Shown: one piece after another, positions 21,222-32,502 of the stretch | How the letters are laid out: each line of letters begins with the position of its first letter | Position numbering within the stretch: position 1 is the first letter of the stretch | NCBI GenBank assembly: GCA_021209875.1 | Contig: JAGYVD010000003.1 | Span: 2,852,001 to 2,916,000, forward strand | DNA: 64,000 nt | Origin: Rosellinia necatrix | Taxonomy: Eukaryota; Ascomycota; Sordariomycetes; Xylariales; Xylariaceae | Direction: 5' to 3' | Notes under the pieces: generated by a model | What the model was told of the DNA's origin: nothing | Databases searched by the model: none | The model's input: the letters and a program-made list of their open reading frames with translations, nothing else | Translations under genes and position numbers: made by a program

Positions 21222-23756
21222 TTAAAACACTATCTCGTCATCGAGCAAGCCCATAAGCTGCTGATTACCATAAAACCAATGGCTCAGATCTTGCGTCGGA
21301 TGGGTATTTAGCCCCGAGCCGTCTAGTCCATCCGTTGCTCCGTTCCCACACGCGGCAAAGTCAAGTACACTCCAGGGGTCGACAGAGCGTACACCCGCTT
21401 CGTCGAAAACTACCGGATCACTTTGTTCGATATAGAGACGCGCGGCCCGACACAGCAAGTTATAGAGCCGATAAGGGTGCGTGATAGACTCCGTAGAAGT
21501 CTCGCCGAGCCGCAGCGACTCCGAGAATCTGTCCAGGTATACAAGATCCGCGGTGTTGGAGAGCTGGACGGCTCGGGTGAACAGGACACTGAACGGCACG
21601 AAGGGTGTGTGGAGGATACCCCTGTGGGATACGTTAGCAATAGACAGGGGAACAAGATCCCGACGACGAAGATAGCTGCCGTATCTTGCAAGCGCAAGAC
21701 CGTACTTAGAGAGAGCCCTTCCCCCCTCCCTCCCAAAGGATTGAGGACTCACCAGTTAAGATACCTATTCGCCATGGGCTGGTCGCTCATGTTGTCTTTT
21801 ATCGCCGCCATGCATTGCTGGTGCATGTCCAGCGTCTCACGGGCGGCCGTCGCGCACCCGTCCGTGATGGTCCCGACGGACCCCGCTGGCACGGGGATCG
21901 CCCGGAGGATAAGCGTCAGGAGCGACAGCTGCTTGACGAGCTCAATCTTGAGGTAGACGGCGCGTAGCTTATCCTGCTCGGCCCCGCGAGCGACGAGCGC
22001 GTCCTTTTTTTTTTTTTAACGTTAAATCATCATTCCATCAGCTGCCGGCACGAGGAGGGGTCGGGACTTACATGGCAAGCGGCCTTGGTCTCGTGGATTA
22101 TTCTACCTAGCTCTGACGCCAACACCTGCGCCATGGCGCCGCGGTCGGCATCGAGGCCGGCAAGTCCCGTCGGGCTGTAGAGCTGGTCATATATCCTCCC
22201 TTGGATTCTGGACGTTTGGGAACATCGCCTGATGTTTGGGTTGCTTGGCAGGGGAGTGGTGACCTCGGCGTCTCGTAGATTGGACGGCCGGCCGAGCCGG
22301 AGGGACAGGCTCTTCTCGAGTAAAACCACCATCCAGAAGAGATTCACTTCAGTCTCTTGTGAGCTATCACCGCGCTCCGACCCTGTCAGACGATGTAGTC
22401 CTAGAGTCTGGCAGAGATTTGCCGCACTCGAGATGTACGTCCAGGCGAGTGTGGCCTTGGAGCTTTCGACCGCATAGGATGCCTCATCATAGAAATTAGC
22501 TTGGTCTGCGAGGCCACCTTGGGGGACAGATCCACACCCCAAACGTAAGTGCCGCCACAGCTTCCACGGTCGCCGGAAGTAAAAGCGGGAGCCGTGAGAG
22601 GGCCACTTGGGCGTTTCGACGGCATTGCCTGTAGTAGTCTTCGTAGCCGCGCCTGCCAGTCGCGGCGATATATTCGGAAAATATATAGGATAAATAACCA
22701 TTGGCCACTATGTAATCGAGCTGGGAGTATTCATCAACCGCAAAGCATACCTTCTGACAGGTTTCCGTGAATTTCTCAAGGGGGAGAATACGAGAGACGG
22801 CCTCGATTCGGAAGAGGAATTTGTGCTCTTTAGGTATAAGTGCCGTATTAGCAAGTTCTAGAGTATTCGCGGATAGGCAATAACCGACCTTTTGCCCACC
22901 GTAAGACAAGCACGGCGGCTTCGGCGGGAGGCATAGATAGGCCATCTTGCGGTCCAGCATCCCTCACATCGGGAAACGACAGGTCGCGAACCACATTGGG
23001 TTCCTCTAGAGTCCGTGCGAGCCTTCTGAGGGAACTTAGCACATCACTCTCTCCTGCCCCCGGCTCTTCTCTAAAGGCTCTGTCCTCGACAACGATCTTG
23101 ATAAAGTCGTTGACCTGGGCTGAGTGATCCCACTTAATAGGCTCCTTCGGTGCGCTAACGGCAAACTCGCTGGGTGTTAGAGAGCTAGTCGTGTTGGCAT
23201 TTTGTATGTGCTGTGCAGAACTATCATCAGAGTCCTCCTGGGAAAGTGGAAGATGCGACTTTTGCAATAAGGTCTTGATCGCCTCAAGTCCCTCTGCAAT
23301 CTCGTCGATTTTCCGTTCGCTAGGGTGTACAAAAAACGGGTTAGCGTATGGTGGTGACCTTATTAGCCGCAAGATTCCAATTCAGACATACTATTCCACT
23401 GATATCAATATCCTTTGCTTTGGAGCGGTCGCCTTTGAAGCAACAGTACCGAAAGTGCAACTCAACTTTGCTGAGACACAATTAGAGCAGGGTGAGCCTC
23501 TATCACATCCGACCTAGTCGAAGAGCAGTTCCGCTGTCAGTCTATCCGGATTATGACAAAGACGGGTGCATGATCGGATAGTTTAGTCACTTTTCGAGTC
23601 CGACATTGGTCACACTGGTCCGGCATGGTTGATTAGCATTAGCCCCTGTATCGAGGCCGGGCAAGGATTCCGGGATGTAGCACTCACAGACCGACGAGGA
23701 ATAGCAAGCCGGCGACGACCCGAGCCCACATCTGTGGCATCTCCGCGGGATTCCAT
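21222..23756 (-). CDS. Zn2Cys6 transcription factor with fungal MHR domain
   Basis: Eight exons: 23756-23688, 23614-23591, 23513-23392, 23319-22889, 22827-22538, 22482-22072, 22003-21753 and 21621-21222. The total is 1998 nt, about 665 residues, with frame kept at every join. Exons 1-3 build IPRRSCDQCRTRKVGCDRGS then PCSNCVSAKLSC, an exact CX2CX6CX5CX2CX6C cluster. A linker with ERKIDEIAEGLEAIKTLL (coiled-coil-like) follows, then the middle homology region: CFAVDEYSQLDYIVANGYL, LSRLPLLLPATVEAVAAL, WTYISSAANLCQTLGLHRL, FWMVVLLEKSLSLRLGRPS. Intron 6 contains a 14-nt A tract directly before its acceptor. A short extra upstream exon (ATGACACGAGCCG near 23840) is possible. Divergent from the epimerase-like gene, it is a candidate local regulator; targets are unknown. 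Confidence 0.85.
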
Positions 23757-24190
23757 ACCGTGTTTAACTAGAAGAGAGAAGGATAGAGAGGGTGTATAGT
23801 GACATATGAGTGTGTGAGGGTAGGTGGTGTCCCGTACTCACCGGCTCGTGTCATGTTTTATACCGGAATCCCGCGCGATTCCGGACGCTTACCTGCTCGG
23901 TCTCAACACTAATACTGATGACCAATCCACCCATTGACGTCCCCCCATATCGTGCACCACGGCTCCCAATGTGCCTCAACGCGATGAAGCATTCGAAACT
24001 AACCAGATAATAAACCAATGGAAGACATGTATAAGATGGACATGAAATCAGCTGGTTTTAGGTCATCCTGGAAGCACATCGCCCTCGAACTCTGCCCGCG
24101 CACTTTCAACACAACTCAAAAACATAACATACCGACAATTCAAGTCAGAAAAAGTACCGGAACGTACCCCCCTGCTAGGTGCCTACCAAT
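23757..24190. promoter_or_regulatory. Shared divergent promoter region
   Basis: 434 bp between the divergent start codons of the Zn2Cys6 regulator and the epimerase-like gene. It contains a perfect inverted repeat at 23863-23884, described separately. No protein-coding potential is evident except a possible extra leader exon of the regulator near 23840. Confidence 0.6.
23863..23884. promoter_or_regulatory. Perfect inverted repeat with CGG/CCG ends, candidate Zn2Cys6 site
   Basis: CCGGAATC and GATTCCGG are perfect inverted arms around a 6-base CCGCGC spacer. The arms hold inverted CGG/CCG triplets, the usual contacts of dimeric Zn2Cys6 factors. Its place between a Zn2Cys6 gene and its divergent neighbour suggests auto- or co-regulation; this is inference. 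Confidence 0.45.
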
Positions 24191-25684
24191 ATGACTCCGA
24201 ATATTTTGATCACTGGTGCTGCTGGTTACATTGGGGGCTCCCTTGTCGCAAGTCTCGTATCCAAAAATGCCCACTTCCCGACGAAGAACCTCTTCGCCGC
24301 CGTTCGAACCGACGAGCAGGTCCAAAGCCTTCAACCGCTAGGCATCAATGTCCTCCAATTAGACCTAAAAGATGAAGAGTTGGTAGTCGAAGCTGTTCTC
24401 AAGCACGAGAGTATGTTCACTGGGTTCACAACTCGGATTCAAGTCGTTAATTAGTTTCTAGTCGACATCGTCGTTCATACTGCTAGCTCCATCGATTTCC
24501 GATTGGCACTCAATCTGATCAAGGCGTTGGGGAAGCGCCGTGAGGTCACCGGGAAAGATACCTATCATATCCATGTGAGCTATTGGCCGTTTCCTGACGC
24601 TCGCAATAGTGTGAATACTAATAGCGTCTTGGCAGTCATCCGTAACTACGGGCTATTCCAAAGAATGCGGATGGCCGGTAAGTATCTTCCATTTTATGCT
24701 CTTCTTAATCTAAGCAACTTTTGCATTATATTGGAAATAGCTGACGCCGGTGCTATAGTATGGAACCGTTAAGGATGGTGACGCGGTATATAAGCTAGAA
24801 AAGGAACTCAATGATGGATTCCCCATTCGAACGGTAAGATATCGTTCTGGCTAAATTTAGTCAACATAATAATTACAAGAAGAGAGATCCTAAGTGGCGT
24901 ACAGACCAACATCGCAATCACCGAGCTGGCTAGAGCGCAAGGAGTGACGAACTTCATTGTGGGAGTCCCGTTCGTTTGTGAGTTGCTTCTATCTCCTTTA
25001 TTCACGTAGATTCCGGTGACATCGACTAACTGCCTAACAGACGGGACAGGAGCCGGCCAGTGGAAAAAACTATCCCAAAACATCCCAGCAAGCATCAAGG
25101 CCGGTGCGGCACTCAAAACAGTCTACAAGTTTGATTCGGACAGCGTATGCAAACCTCGGTGTCCATCCCTGGCCCCTTTTTACACCCTGCTCATCATTCC
25201 ATAGAACTTTGCAGCTGTCCACGTTTCAGACCTTGCGGAATACTACGTCCTCTTGCTCAAAAAGCTACTGCAGGGCGAGAACCTCCCGAGCGGAGAAAAG
25301 GGCTACTATTTTGCCGTGGCGCATGAGGTGGGCTGGTGGGACATTGCTCAGGGCCTTGCCAACACCCTCCATGCTCGCGGGCTCGTGACGGAACCGACGG
25401 CCAAAGTCTGGCCGAGCGACGAAATGGCGGCGGAGGCCTTGGATCTTCCGCGTCAATACGTGCGAGTGATGCATACTGCATGGTAAGCAGTCGAAATCAT
25501 CCAGCCAGCCAGCCGTACCCGCCTAACAGTTTGAAGTGCGACTATAGACTACCAGAACAGGTACCCCCTCGGCTGGCAGCCTACCTGGGATAAGGAGAGA
25601 CTACTGGCGAGTATGGATGAAGAGGTCGACGCCACCTTTAAACATGACAAGGGGAAAACTAGTCTCTTCGATGCCCTAAATTAA
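24191..25684 (+). CDS. NAD(P)-dependent epimerase/reductase-like (atypical SDR) enzyme
   Basis: Eight exons: 24191-24410, 24462-24574, 24636-24677, 24759-24833, 24905-24977, 25041-25144, 25205-25482 and 25537-25684. The sum is 1053 nt, 350 residues, all joins in frame. The N-terminus ILITGAAGYIGGSL is the GxxGxxG nucleotide-binding loop. Splicing yields VVHTASSIDF, SSVTTGYSKECGWP and then WPYGTVKDGD, which holds a YxxxK pair as in the SDR active site. FIVGVPFVYGTGAGQWKKLS and KGYYFAVAHEVGWWDIAQ follow, and the C-terminus has YPLGWQPTWDKERL. The last acceptor (AAG 25536) is the only one that keeps the YPLGWQP frame and is the least certain. The substrate is unknown. Divergent partner of the Zn2Cys6 gene. 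Confidence 0.8.
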
Positions 25685-26899
25685 ACAAGGGTGCGTCAGG
25701 AGATTGATTTTTAACGGTGCATGAAGCCGTACAGCAAGAAATCGATACATTAATTTAACCGAGAGAGCTTTCATAGATCTAGTAGCATGTTTGGTGATGA
25801 GACTGTTTTATAAGTTATTGTCTATATTTAGATAAACAATGCTCCATCAAATGCAAAACCCGTAATAGCAAGGCCAAGCAAGGGCAGATAAAGGCAGGTG
25901 TTGCCTTGGATTTACTCTCTTGTGAGATTATACATGGGATATTCTCCCACCACCTCACTCTGGATTGGCAGCGACAGAAAAGGAGGCTCGAACGAGTGCC
26001 CCTAGGTTCGGGATTCCAATAGTGAAGTCATGTCTTGTACGACGATGCTATCTATACAGTTATCCATTTTGATAGTTCCTCCCAAGGAGCTCACTCATTG
26101 TCGAGAGGCCTACAGATCCTATCTTTACCTAGTATCATACACGCACATTTAACCAAAGCAACCAAGAAGCTATGAGTAACGTGGCATTCATGTTACCTAT
26201 ACGCACATGGGACGCAGAGGATCCTATGTACGTTATCACCATCTATTTGACATTGCTCATTACAAGTGAAAGTAACATTCTTCTTCTCTCTCATCATGGA
26301 CGCAAGTAACTCTCCTTTCAGCTCTCTTCTTCTCGGTCCTTTCGTCAACACATGGTCGTAAATATCATACAGAAGAAGCTCAACGATAAGACGTAATCTC
26401 ATCTGCGAACTTGTCTCCTCGTTCTTTCCACCAAACAAACAGATGGGTATTTCGATTCGTATCACGCAAAGCCCAACATCCCGCCCGACCGTTCTCTCCG
26501 GCAAACAGAAGAGTGCCTTTGCCATGACGACGCCAACCCATTCCACACACCCCAAGCCGGACATTCACACCCTCACCCCCCACCCCCGAGTACCAGCCCT
26601 AGTACCCCCCTTTCTTTCGCAAAACGAAAAACAGAAATGCTCGCATAAACGCCGTGAACGATGCCGATGCCTAGGGTCGTTTCTGCCCCCTTCCCTCTTA
26701 ACTCCATTTTTGCTCCGGAATGAAGATGTACATCGGAGGTGCATATACTCATTGTGTCGAAATGAAAAAAAGAAAAGAGAAAAACCAGAAACAAAAAAAA
26801 AAGAAAAAAAACACACACACACACGCACACGGAAAAAGGGGCGAGGATTTAGTTCGCGCGAGTAAAGATTGGGGGGGGGGAAGGGAGTGGCGCGCGTCT
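25685..26899. other. Convergent intergenic region
   Basis: Lies between the 3' ends of the epimerase-like gene (+) and the chitin synthase gene (-). It holds an A-rich stretch with a short (CA)n run at 26811-26824 and a G run at 26871-26880. Small frames at 26193-26865 are chance. Confidence 0.5.
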
Positions 26900-28169
26900 T
26901 CAGCGACGCACGCTACTAGCGACGCTGCTGACGGTCTCGGAGACGCGGGAGGTGAAGCCGCCGAGCCATTCGGGGACGACGAGCCAGTCGGGGACGACGA
27001 GCCAGGCGGGCATCTTGAGGGAGATGCGGACGCGGCCCTCGACGACCATGTTGACGGCGTTGAGGACGGCGAAGGTGGTGCTGCCGAGGGCGCGGAAGAC
27101 GGCGAGGACGGCGACGGACCAGAGGATGAAGGAGAGGTAGAAGTTGTCGCCGACGTCGTGGATGCCGTAGGCCTCGGAGACGGCCATGGCCAGGATGGCG
27201 TTGGCCACCATCCAGACGACCACCATGTACGTGCGCACGCTGCGGTAGTAGTCCTCCTGCAGCTGCGCGTCCGACACGGGCGGCGCCGGCACCTCGACGC
27301 GGTCGCGCAGGTTGCGCAGCGCCTCGTCGTACCCGGAGTCGATGTCGAGCTGCTCCGACGGCATCTCGAGCTCGACCGTGCCCCCCGAGCCCACGGCGCC
27401 GCCGAGGTCCGTCTTGATCACGTTGTCGCCCTTGGTGCCCCAGGTGACGTCGTGCGTGTTGCAGAAGGCGTACACCTGCAGCGTGCAGATGTAGCCCGGC
27501 AGCAGCGCGAAGTACTGGGCCGAGCTGGTGAACAGGTGCCAGGGGTCGAGGTAGAGGAAGCTCATGAGGAAGTACAGGCCCACGGTCGACGTGATGGACA
27601 GGATCAGGTTCGTGAAGGTGCCGCTGCCGACCTTGATGCCGCCGTCCGTCGTGATGGCGTGCACGATGATCCAGATGGTGGCGAAGACGGTGTAGATCAT
27701 GATGACGCTGTACGTGCAGATGCTGGCCATGTACAGCTTCTTGGCCCCCTGCGGCCGGTTGCCCAGCGACAGGATGAACTGCATGCTCGTGAGCAGGATC
27801 AGCACGTACCGCAGGATCGTGAAGATGTAGAAGGCCACGTTGTGCCCGAACGGGTCGATGCGCGGGTCCGACAGCCCGCCGCACAGGAAGTAGAAGGCCA
27901 GGTAGTAGTTGGCCAGCGAGAAGTACGTGAAGAGCAGCTGAATGAACTGGTACACGAACTCGATGTGCAGCAGCACTTTCCGCGCGAACGTGTGGTCCGT
28001 AGCCCAGACCTGCTTGAAGTGCACGAGCGAGTAGACGGCCGCGAAGAAGGCGCCGTTCAGCCAACGCCGACGCTGTGAGATGAACTCGGGGACGGCATCT
28101 TTGTAAGTGGTAAGATGTTAGTTTAGTATATATATATATATACACATACACACATACATACACACACAT

Positions 28170-28225
<56 letters not shown>

Positions 28226-30509
28226 GTATGTCATGTCATGTCATGTCATGCGGGCGCCATCAAAAATGGGAAATCAACTTACCAGGAACATCCGTCTCGC
28301 CCGTACAGCTCTTCACGTATTTCAGAACCCATCTCTCGCTCCGCTTCGCCACCAGCTCCCAGCACAGGATGCGGTCTTCGGCCAGGTACATGTTGGCGGT
28401 GAAGACGTCCGCGTGCTGGCCGTGCAGCGTCTCGCCCTTGAAGTACTGGCTCAGCGGGCCGTGGCCCGTCTCGTCGTTCTGGAGCGCGTGGAAGCGGTAC
28501 GCGCTGAGCGCGCCCGGCAACACTGTGATGTAGCCGAAGACCGATTCCAGCGGCTTGTCGAGGATGTTGGACATCTTGTACTCGAAGTTCTGCGATGCCA
28601 CCAGCGGGTTAAGCAGGTAGCTCCCGAACTTCCCCTTCATCGCCTTGATCTCGCCGCAGGCCCCGGCCACGTTGGAATCCGTGTCGAACGCCTTCCACAG
28701 GTGGTAGAGCGAGTTGTTCCCCGGCTTCGTGCCCACGTCCAGCAGGATGCAGACGTTGGGGTTGAGCGCCATGCCGAACGCGTTGAAGAACCACCGGTGG
28801 GAGTTCAGCTTGCGCTGGTTGCGCTCTTTGAGGCAGAAGATCATCTGGCAGGGCACGATGCCTTTCTCCGCGCCCTTGAACTTTAGGTCCGAGTCGAGCG
28901 AGACCTGCGTCGTGTATTCGTACACATGGGCCTGGACCGCCTTCGAGTTGACGAAATTCTTGGCAATGCCGTGCTGGTAGACGCCCATGGCCGCCAGCGC
29001 GTCGAGCGTTCTCGGATGCACCTTTTCTCTCCCGTCCGACACCACGCAGACCACGATCTTCTGCCATCCCAGTTCGCCCCAGGTACGGGACTTATTGCGG
29101 CTACAGAAGTGGCTGATGTTTTTCATGATGGCGTGCATGGTCCGCGTAAAGCCTATCTCGTCTTCGTTGTACATCGTCACGCAGATGAAAAGCTCCGTTT
29201 CTCTCGTCGTCCGCCCTATGTTTTGTCGCAGCTTATATCCCCGCTCGACAAAGTCATCTGGGTCGCATGTCACGGCCGTATAGCGCATATGAGTGAACTC
29301 GACTTCGTCCCGCCGCGGTAGGAAGCTGTATAGGATCGTCGGAATCTTGCATTCCAAGATAAGCTCACCGTTGATAAGTTGGACCTCCTTCTTGGACGTG
29401 ACGGGGGCGCGGACGCCGCGACGTTCCTGCTTTCCCTCAGGGGCTGCACCGTAGTGCTCAACCTTCTCGCCCATTGGCATATGGAACTCCTCATTGAGCG
29501 TGACTTGGGACTGCGCGAACGATTCACGATAGGGATGCGCACCGCCAATGTCCGAGTCGGGTCCGAATACATCATCACCCTCCTCCAGTGGGATATTCAC
29601 TGTGGCGTCGTCAGCCGAATACCCCGAGTGGCGACCATGCTGCATGTATAACGGCGCGGGCGGCAGCGGTCTGCGGGGGCTTCCACCGTACTGCGACGAT
29701 GGTGTGCCCGGCCGGGGACTGCCGTTGATATCTGCTGGTTCAAAGGACATGTTAGAAGGTGGCGGGCGAGTGTAATCCGAGATGCCCGATATCCTTGACG
29801 AGGGCGTCCATGGCCGTGTAGGCGATCCGTCTCGCTGTAGGTAAGGGTCATATGCCGAGTCTGGGAAAGGCATATGGGGCGGATCGCGGATAGAGGATGC
29901 GCGTGAAGGTGTCGAACGAACGGACGTCTGGTATGATCGCCGGGGGATTGGCCGGATACTATTAGATTCCTTTGGTGAGCGATCGCTGTTATGTTCATCA
30001 CCCGCGCTTGGGAGCGTTGTCCTTTGTGTCAATCTTTTAAGGGAATTCTTCCTTGGTGATGGCCCGTCCGGGATGACCGGCAGGCTCTCTATGATCTCTG
30101 CCGCAGTGGCCTGTTGCAGAGGTATTTGCTTCTTCTGTAGCTTTACAGTATGGGAACGCTTGGCCACTGGCTTGCGCGTGTAGGCTGTGTCGCCGGGCGA
30201 GGGAGCTAGCTGGCCCGCCTCCTGCCTCGCAAGCTCGTCGAAATGGTCCGGAGTAGAGATCTTGACTGTCTTCTTCTCTCCTGCTCCTCTTGGCTTGTTG
30301 GTGCTCTTCAGAGCGGAAGGCTTCGGCTTGTCTGTGGCAGAGGCTGTGTCAGGTGGCAGGTGTACATACGGTCTTGATTCTGGAATTGAATCTTCCATTG
30401 ACGTCAATAATCTGACCGCGGCGGAATGGCCAGAGCCCGGGTGCATGTGATCGTGCTCGTCATAGTCCGGAAGTGTGTAGTCGGGTGGTCGCGAAGGCGT
30501 CCCGTCCAT
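26900..30509 (-). CDS. Chitin synthase, division 1 (class I-like)
   Basis: Two exons (30509-28283 and 28098-26900) across a 184-bp intron, joined in phase 1, give about 1141 residues. An upstream in-frame ATG at 30602 would add 31 residues; I prefer 30509 for its AGCAATGGA context. The first 380 residues are Pro/Ser-rich and disordered. The catalytic part starts with [17 protein letters not shown], followed by [59 protein letters not shown] and, across the splice, [20 protein letters not shown] with the essential QRRRW. Several C-terminal transmembrane helices follow, including [16 protein letters not shown]. The enzyme adds GlcNAc from UDP-GlcNAc at the plasma membrane. Class I rather than II or III is from recalled family differences. 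The 452- and 425-codon frames over the 3' half are GC shadows. Confidence 0.92.
28125..28250. repeat. Compound microsatellite filling the chitin synthase intron
   Basis: (TA)n, then (CA)n with interruptions, then (TA)n again (28125-28223), then five ATGTC-type pentamers (28226-28250). It fills about two thirds of the 184-bp intron. Length is expected to vary between isolates. Confidence 0.9.
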
Positions 30510-31710
30510 TGCTGCTAATGTGTTGGCCGAGGGGCCGATCGGTGGTTTCGTGCAAACAATTGCTATTGCCGCGATGCTTGGAATGCAATTACACCACCAC
30601 AATTCCCTTACGCCACTCTAGCCGGTACCACGGTGCTGAACAAGCGGATGCTGGTGAATGTCCGTGTGACGATTGCTCTGGGTATCCCACAACAAGTAAA
30701 GCGATCTTGTAGATGCAATGGATGAGAGCGTGAATAGTTGGAAAAGAAAAGGGTTGTGAAGCCTCCAAGCCACGGCTCTAGCAATGCGAAAGTGAGATTG
30801 GTTGGGCTGATGTGGGGGGTTGAAGCCAGCCGGGGCCGAGTGAGCTACCTAATGTATGCCGAATATTTTGGTTCGGAATCGGGTCTATGGTTGTCTAGGC
30901 AACGCGCCAGCACCAAAACGCCAGGGATCGTCGCTCTTGGCGGCTGCCCCAGTTTTCTGGTGTGCGAACCAGGCACCAACGAATCGTCTGTACCACCTTT
31001 TACCGCGCGTTTATTGGCTTCGACCCTGTAACTTACCTCCCGTACCTACCTCAGCTTCGTTCAAGCTTCGTTGTCGAAAAGGAAAGCCTATCTCGTATTG
31101 GAGCGTCGAACTAGTCCCAATATGCAGAATCCGAGGTCCGCTCTTAGGCAGAGATTAAATTACCAATGTAGTAGGTACCTAAGTAGGTAATGCTGCTGCA
31201 GATTGCTACGGTACTTACTCAGCTGTACTCCATTCGTTTCTCATTTGGTCACTCAACCAACCAACCAGAGACAGCTCACGTCACCGCACAAAATATATAT
31301 TGACAATTCGCCTTCAATTCATGATTAACATTATGTATACTCGATCCCACCTATCTTTTCTTCAATAGCCACTGTGAGACAAGTAGGAGCATATCCAGAC
31401 CAAGCGTTGCTCTAGATAGACCAAGATCGTAATCCAACTGCTATGTCGCCGTCCATACAGAACGAGCGTTCAACTGTTTGTTGAATCTACTCACGTTCTC
31501 TAGTATATCTCATCCCTTTATCCGCTCCACCTCAATCTAGAGAGTCTAGACACCGGTCAGTATAGTATGAGTACAAAATATTTATACAGCAAGGTCAATG
31601 ACCCATGAAGAACTGGGCAAAGGCCGAGCCGAACTGTCGATGAAGGAGATGTCGACGTGTTCGTAGTATGTTCAACAGTAGTGCGGGTGCTGTCGTCAAG
31701 GCAGACGATA
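30510..31710. other. Intergenic, probable chitin synthase promoter
   Basis: About 1.2 kb between the deacetylase stop and the chitin synthase start, both on the minus strand, so it should hold the deacetylase 3' end and the chitin synthase promoter. One TACCTAAGTAGGTA-type island lies near 31174-31190. No gene-like frame. Confidence 0.5.
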
Positions 31711-32502
31711 TCACCCTCGGGTCTCTCTGAGCATTTGCGTCAAGTTCACCACCCGATACCCATCGCGCTTCAGCTGTCTGAGAACCTTGCGCAGCATTGG
31801 AGCCGTCCAACCACGCCTGTCGTGGCATATTATGATGGCGCCCGGCCTGACCATGCTTAATATGTGTCGGCCATTGAGCCACGACCAGTGGATCTGCGGG
31901 TCATGCGGGTATACGCTACCCAACACGAGCCTGTATTCGAGCCTCTCCACGAGCTTCCTCATGCGATCGCTGAAGAACCCCGAGCCGGGACGGAAGTATT
32001 GGGGCGGGAGGGGGGCCTCGGCCGTCGTATACGCTACGTTGATCTTCGTGCGGACGGTCTCGATCTGGCTAGTGAGATCCTCGTCGGAGAGCGACCGCGA
32101 CGGCTCGTCGTGCATGGCGTGGTTGCCGAGCTCGCTGCCGCTACGCACGATGTCGGCGAGGACATCCTCGCGGCCATTGACCTGGCCGCCGATGACGAAG
32201 AAAGTTGCCGTGGCCTGGTGGGCGTTGAGGACCTCGAGGATCTCCTCGGTGTACTCGGACGGCGCGTCGTCGATGGTCAGCGCCACGATCTTCTCGTCCG
32301 TCTGCACCTCCCATAGCACATCCGGCCATCGGCGTGCGAAGTATGCGATCAGCCCCGGCGGCGGCTTGTAGATGACATAGAACGGCGCGATGAACAGGGC
32401 CAGGATGACCAGCAACGCGAGCAAGGTCGACATCCTGCGACGCCGGGCCCGGCGCCGGAGCTTGGACGGGAAGCGGAACAGCGAAGGACAGCAGCGCGGC
32501 AT
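31711..32502 (-). CDS. Membrane-anchored polysaccharide deacetylase (CE4/NodB family)
   Basis: A single exon of 263 residues. The N-terminus is strongly basic (KLRRRARRRR), followed by one hydrophobic helix at about residues 25-45, giving a type II anchor with the enzyme outside or in the lumen. NodB-like motifs are in order: TIDDAPS (motif 1, residues 76-82), ELGNHAMHDEPS (motif 2), YFRPGSGFFS (motif 3) and GAIIICHD (motif 5). Motif 2 has H-x2-H rather than the usual H-x3-H. CE4 enzymes remove acetyl groups from chitin or peptidoglycan-type sugars. Lying just upstream of the chitin synthase on the same strand, a chitin-modifying role is plausible but not shown. Confidence 0.85.
   Translation of the reverse strand: MPRCCPSLFRFPSKLRRRARRRRMSTLLALLVILALFIAPFYVIYKPPPGLIAYFARRWPDVLWEVQTDEKIVALTIDDAPSEYTEEILEVLNAHQATATFFVIGGQVNGREDVLADIVRSGSELGNHAMHDEPSRSLSDEDLTSQIETVRTKINVAYTTAEAPLPPQYFRPGSGFFSDRMRKLVERLEYRLVLGSVYPHDPQIHWSWLNGRHILSMVRPGAIIICHDRRGWTAPMLRKVLRQLKRDGYRVVNLTQMLRETRG

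Noticed and set aside
23615..23626. ATG at 23626 as the start of the Zn2Cys6 protein
   Set aside because: It would give MPDQCDQC directly, but an upstream exon with a GTGAGT donor and a matching acceptor gives IPRRSCDQC, the usual basic lead-in to the cluster, so 23756 is preferred.
26720..28193. 452-codon plus and 425-codon minus frames over the chitin synthase 3' half
   Set aside because: Out-of-frame shadows caused by GC-rich third positions; the correct frame contains all transmembrane and catalytic features.
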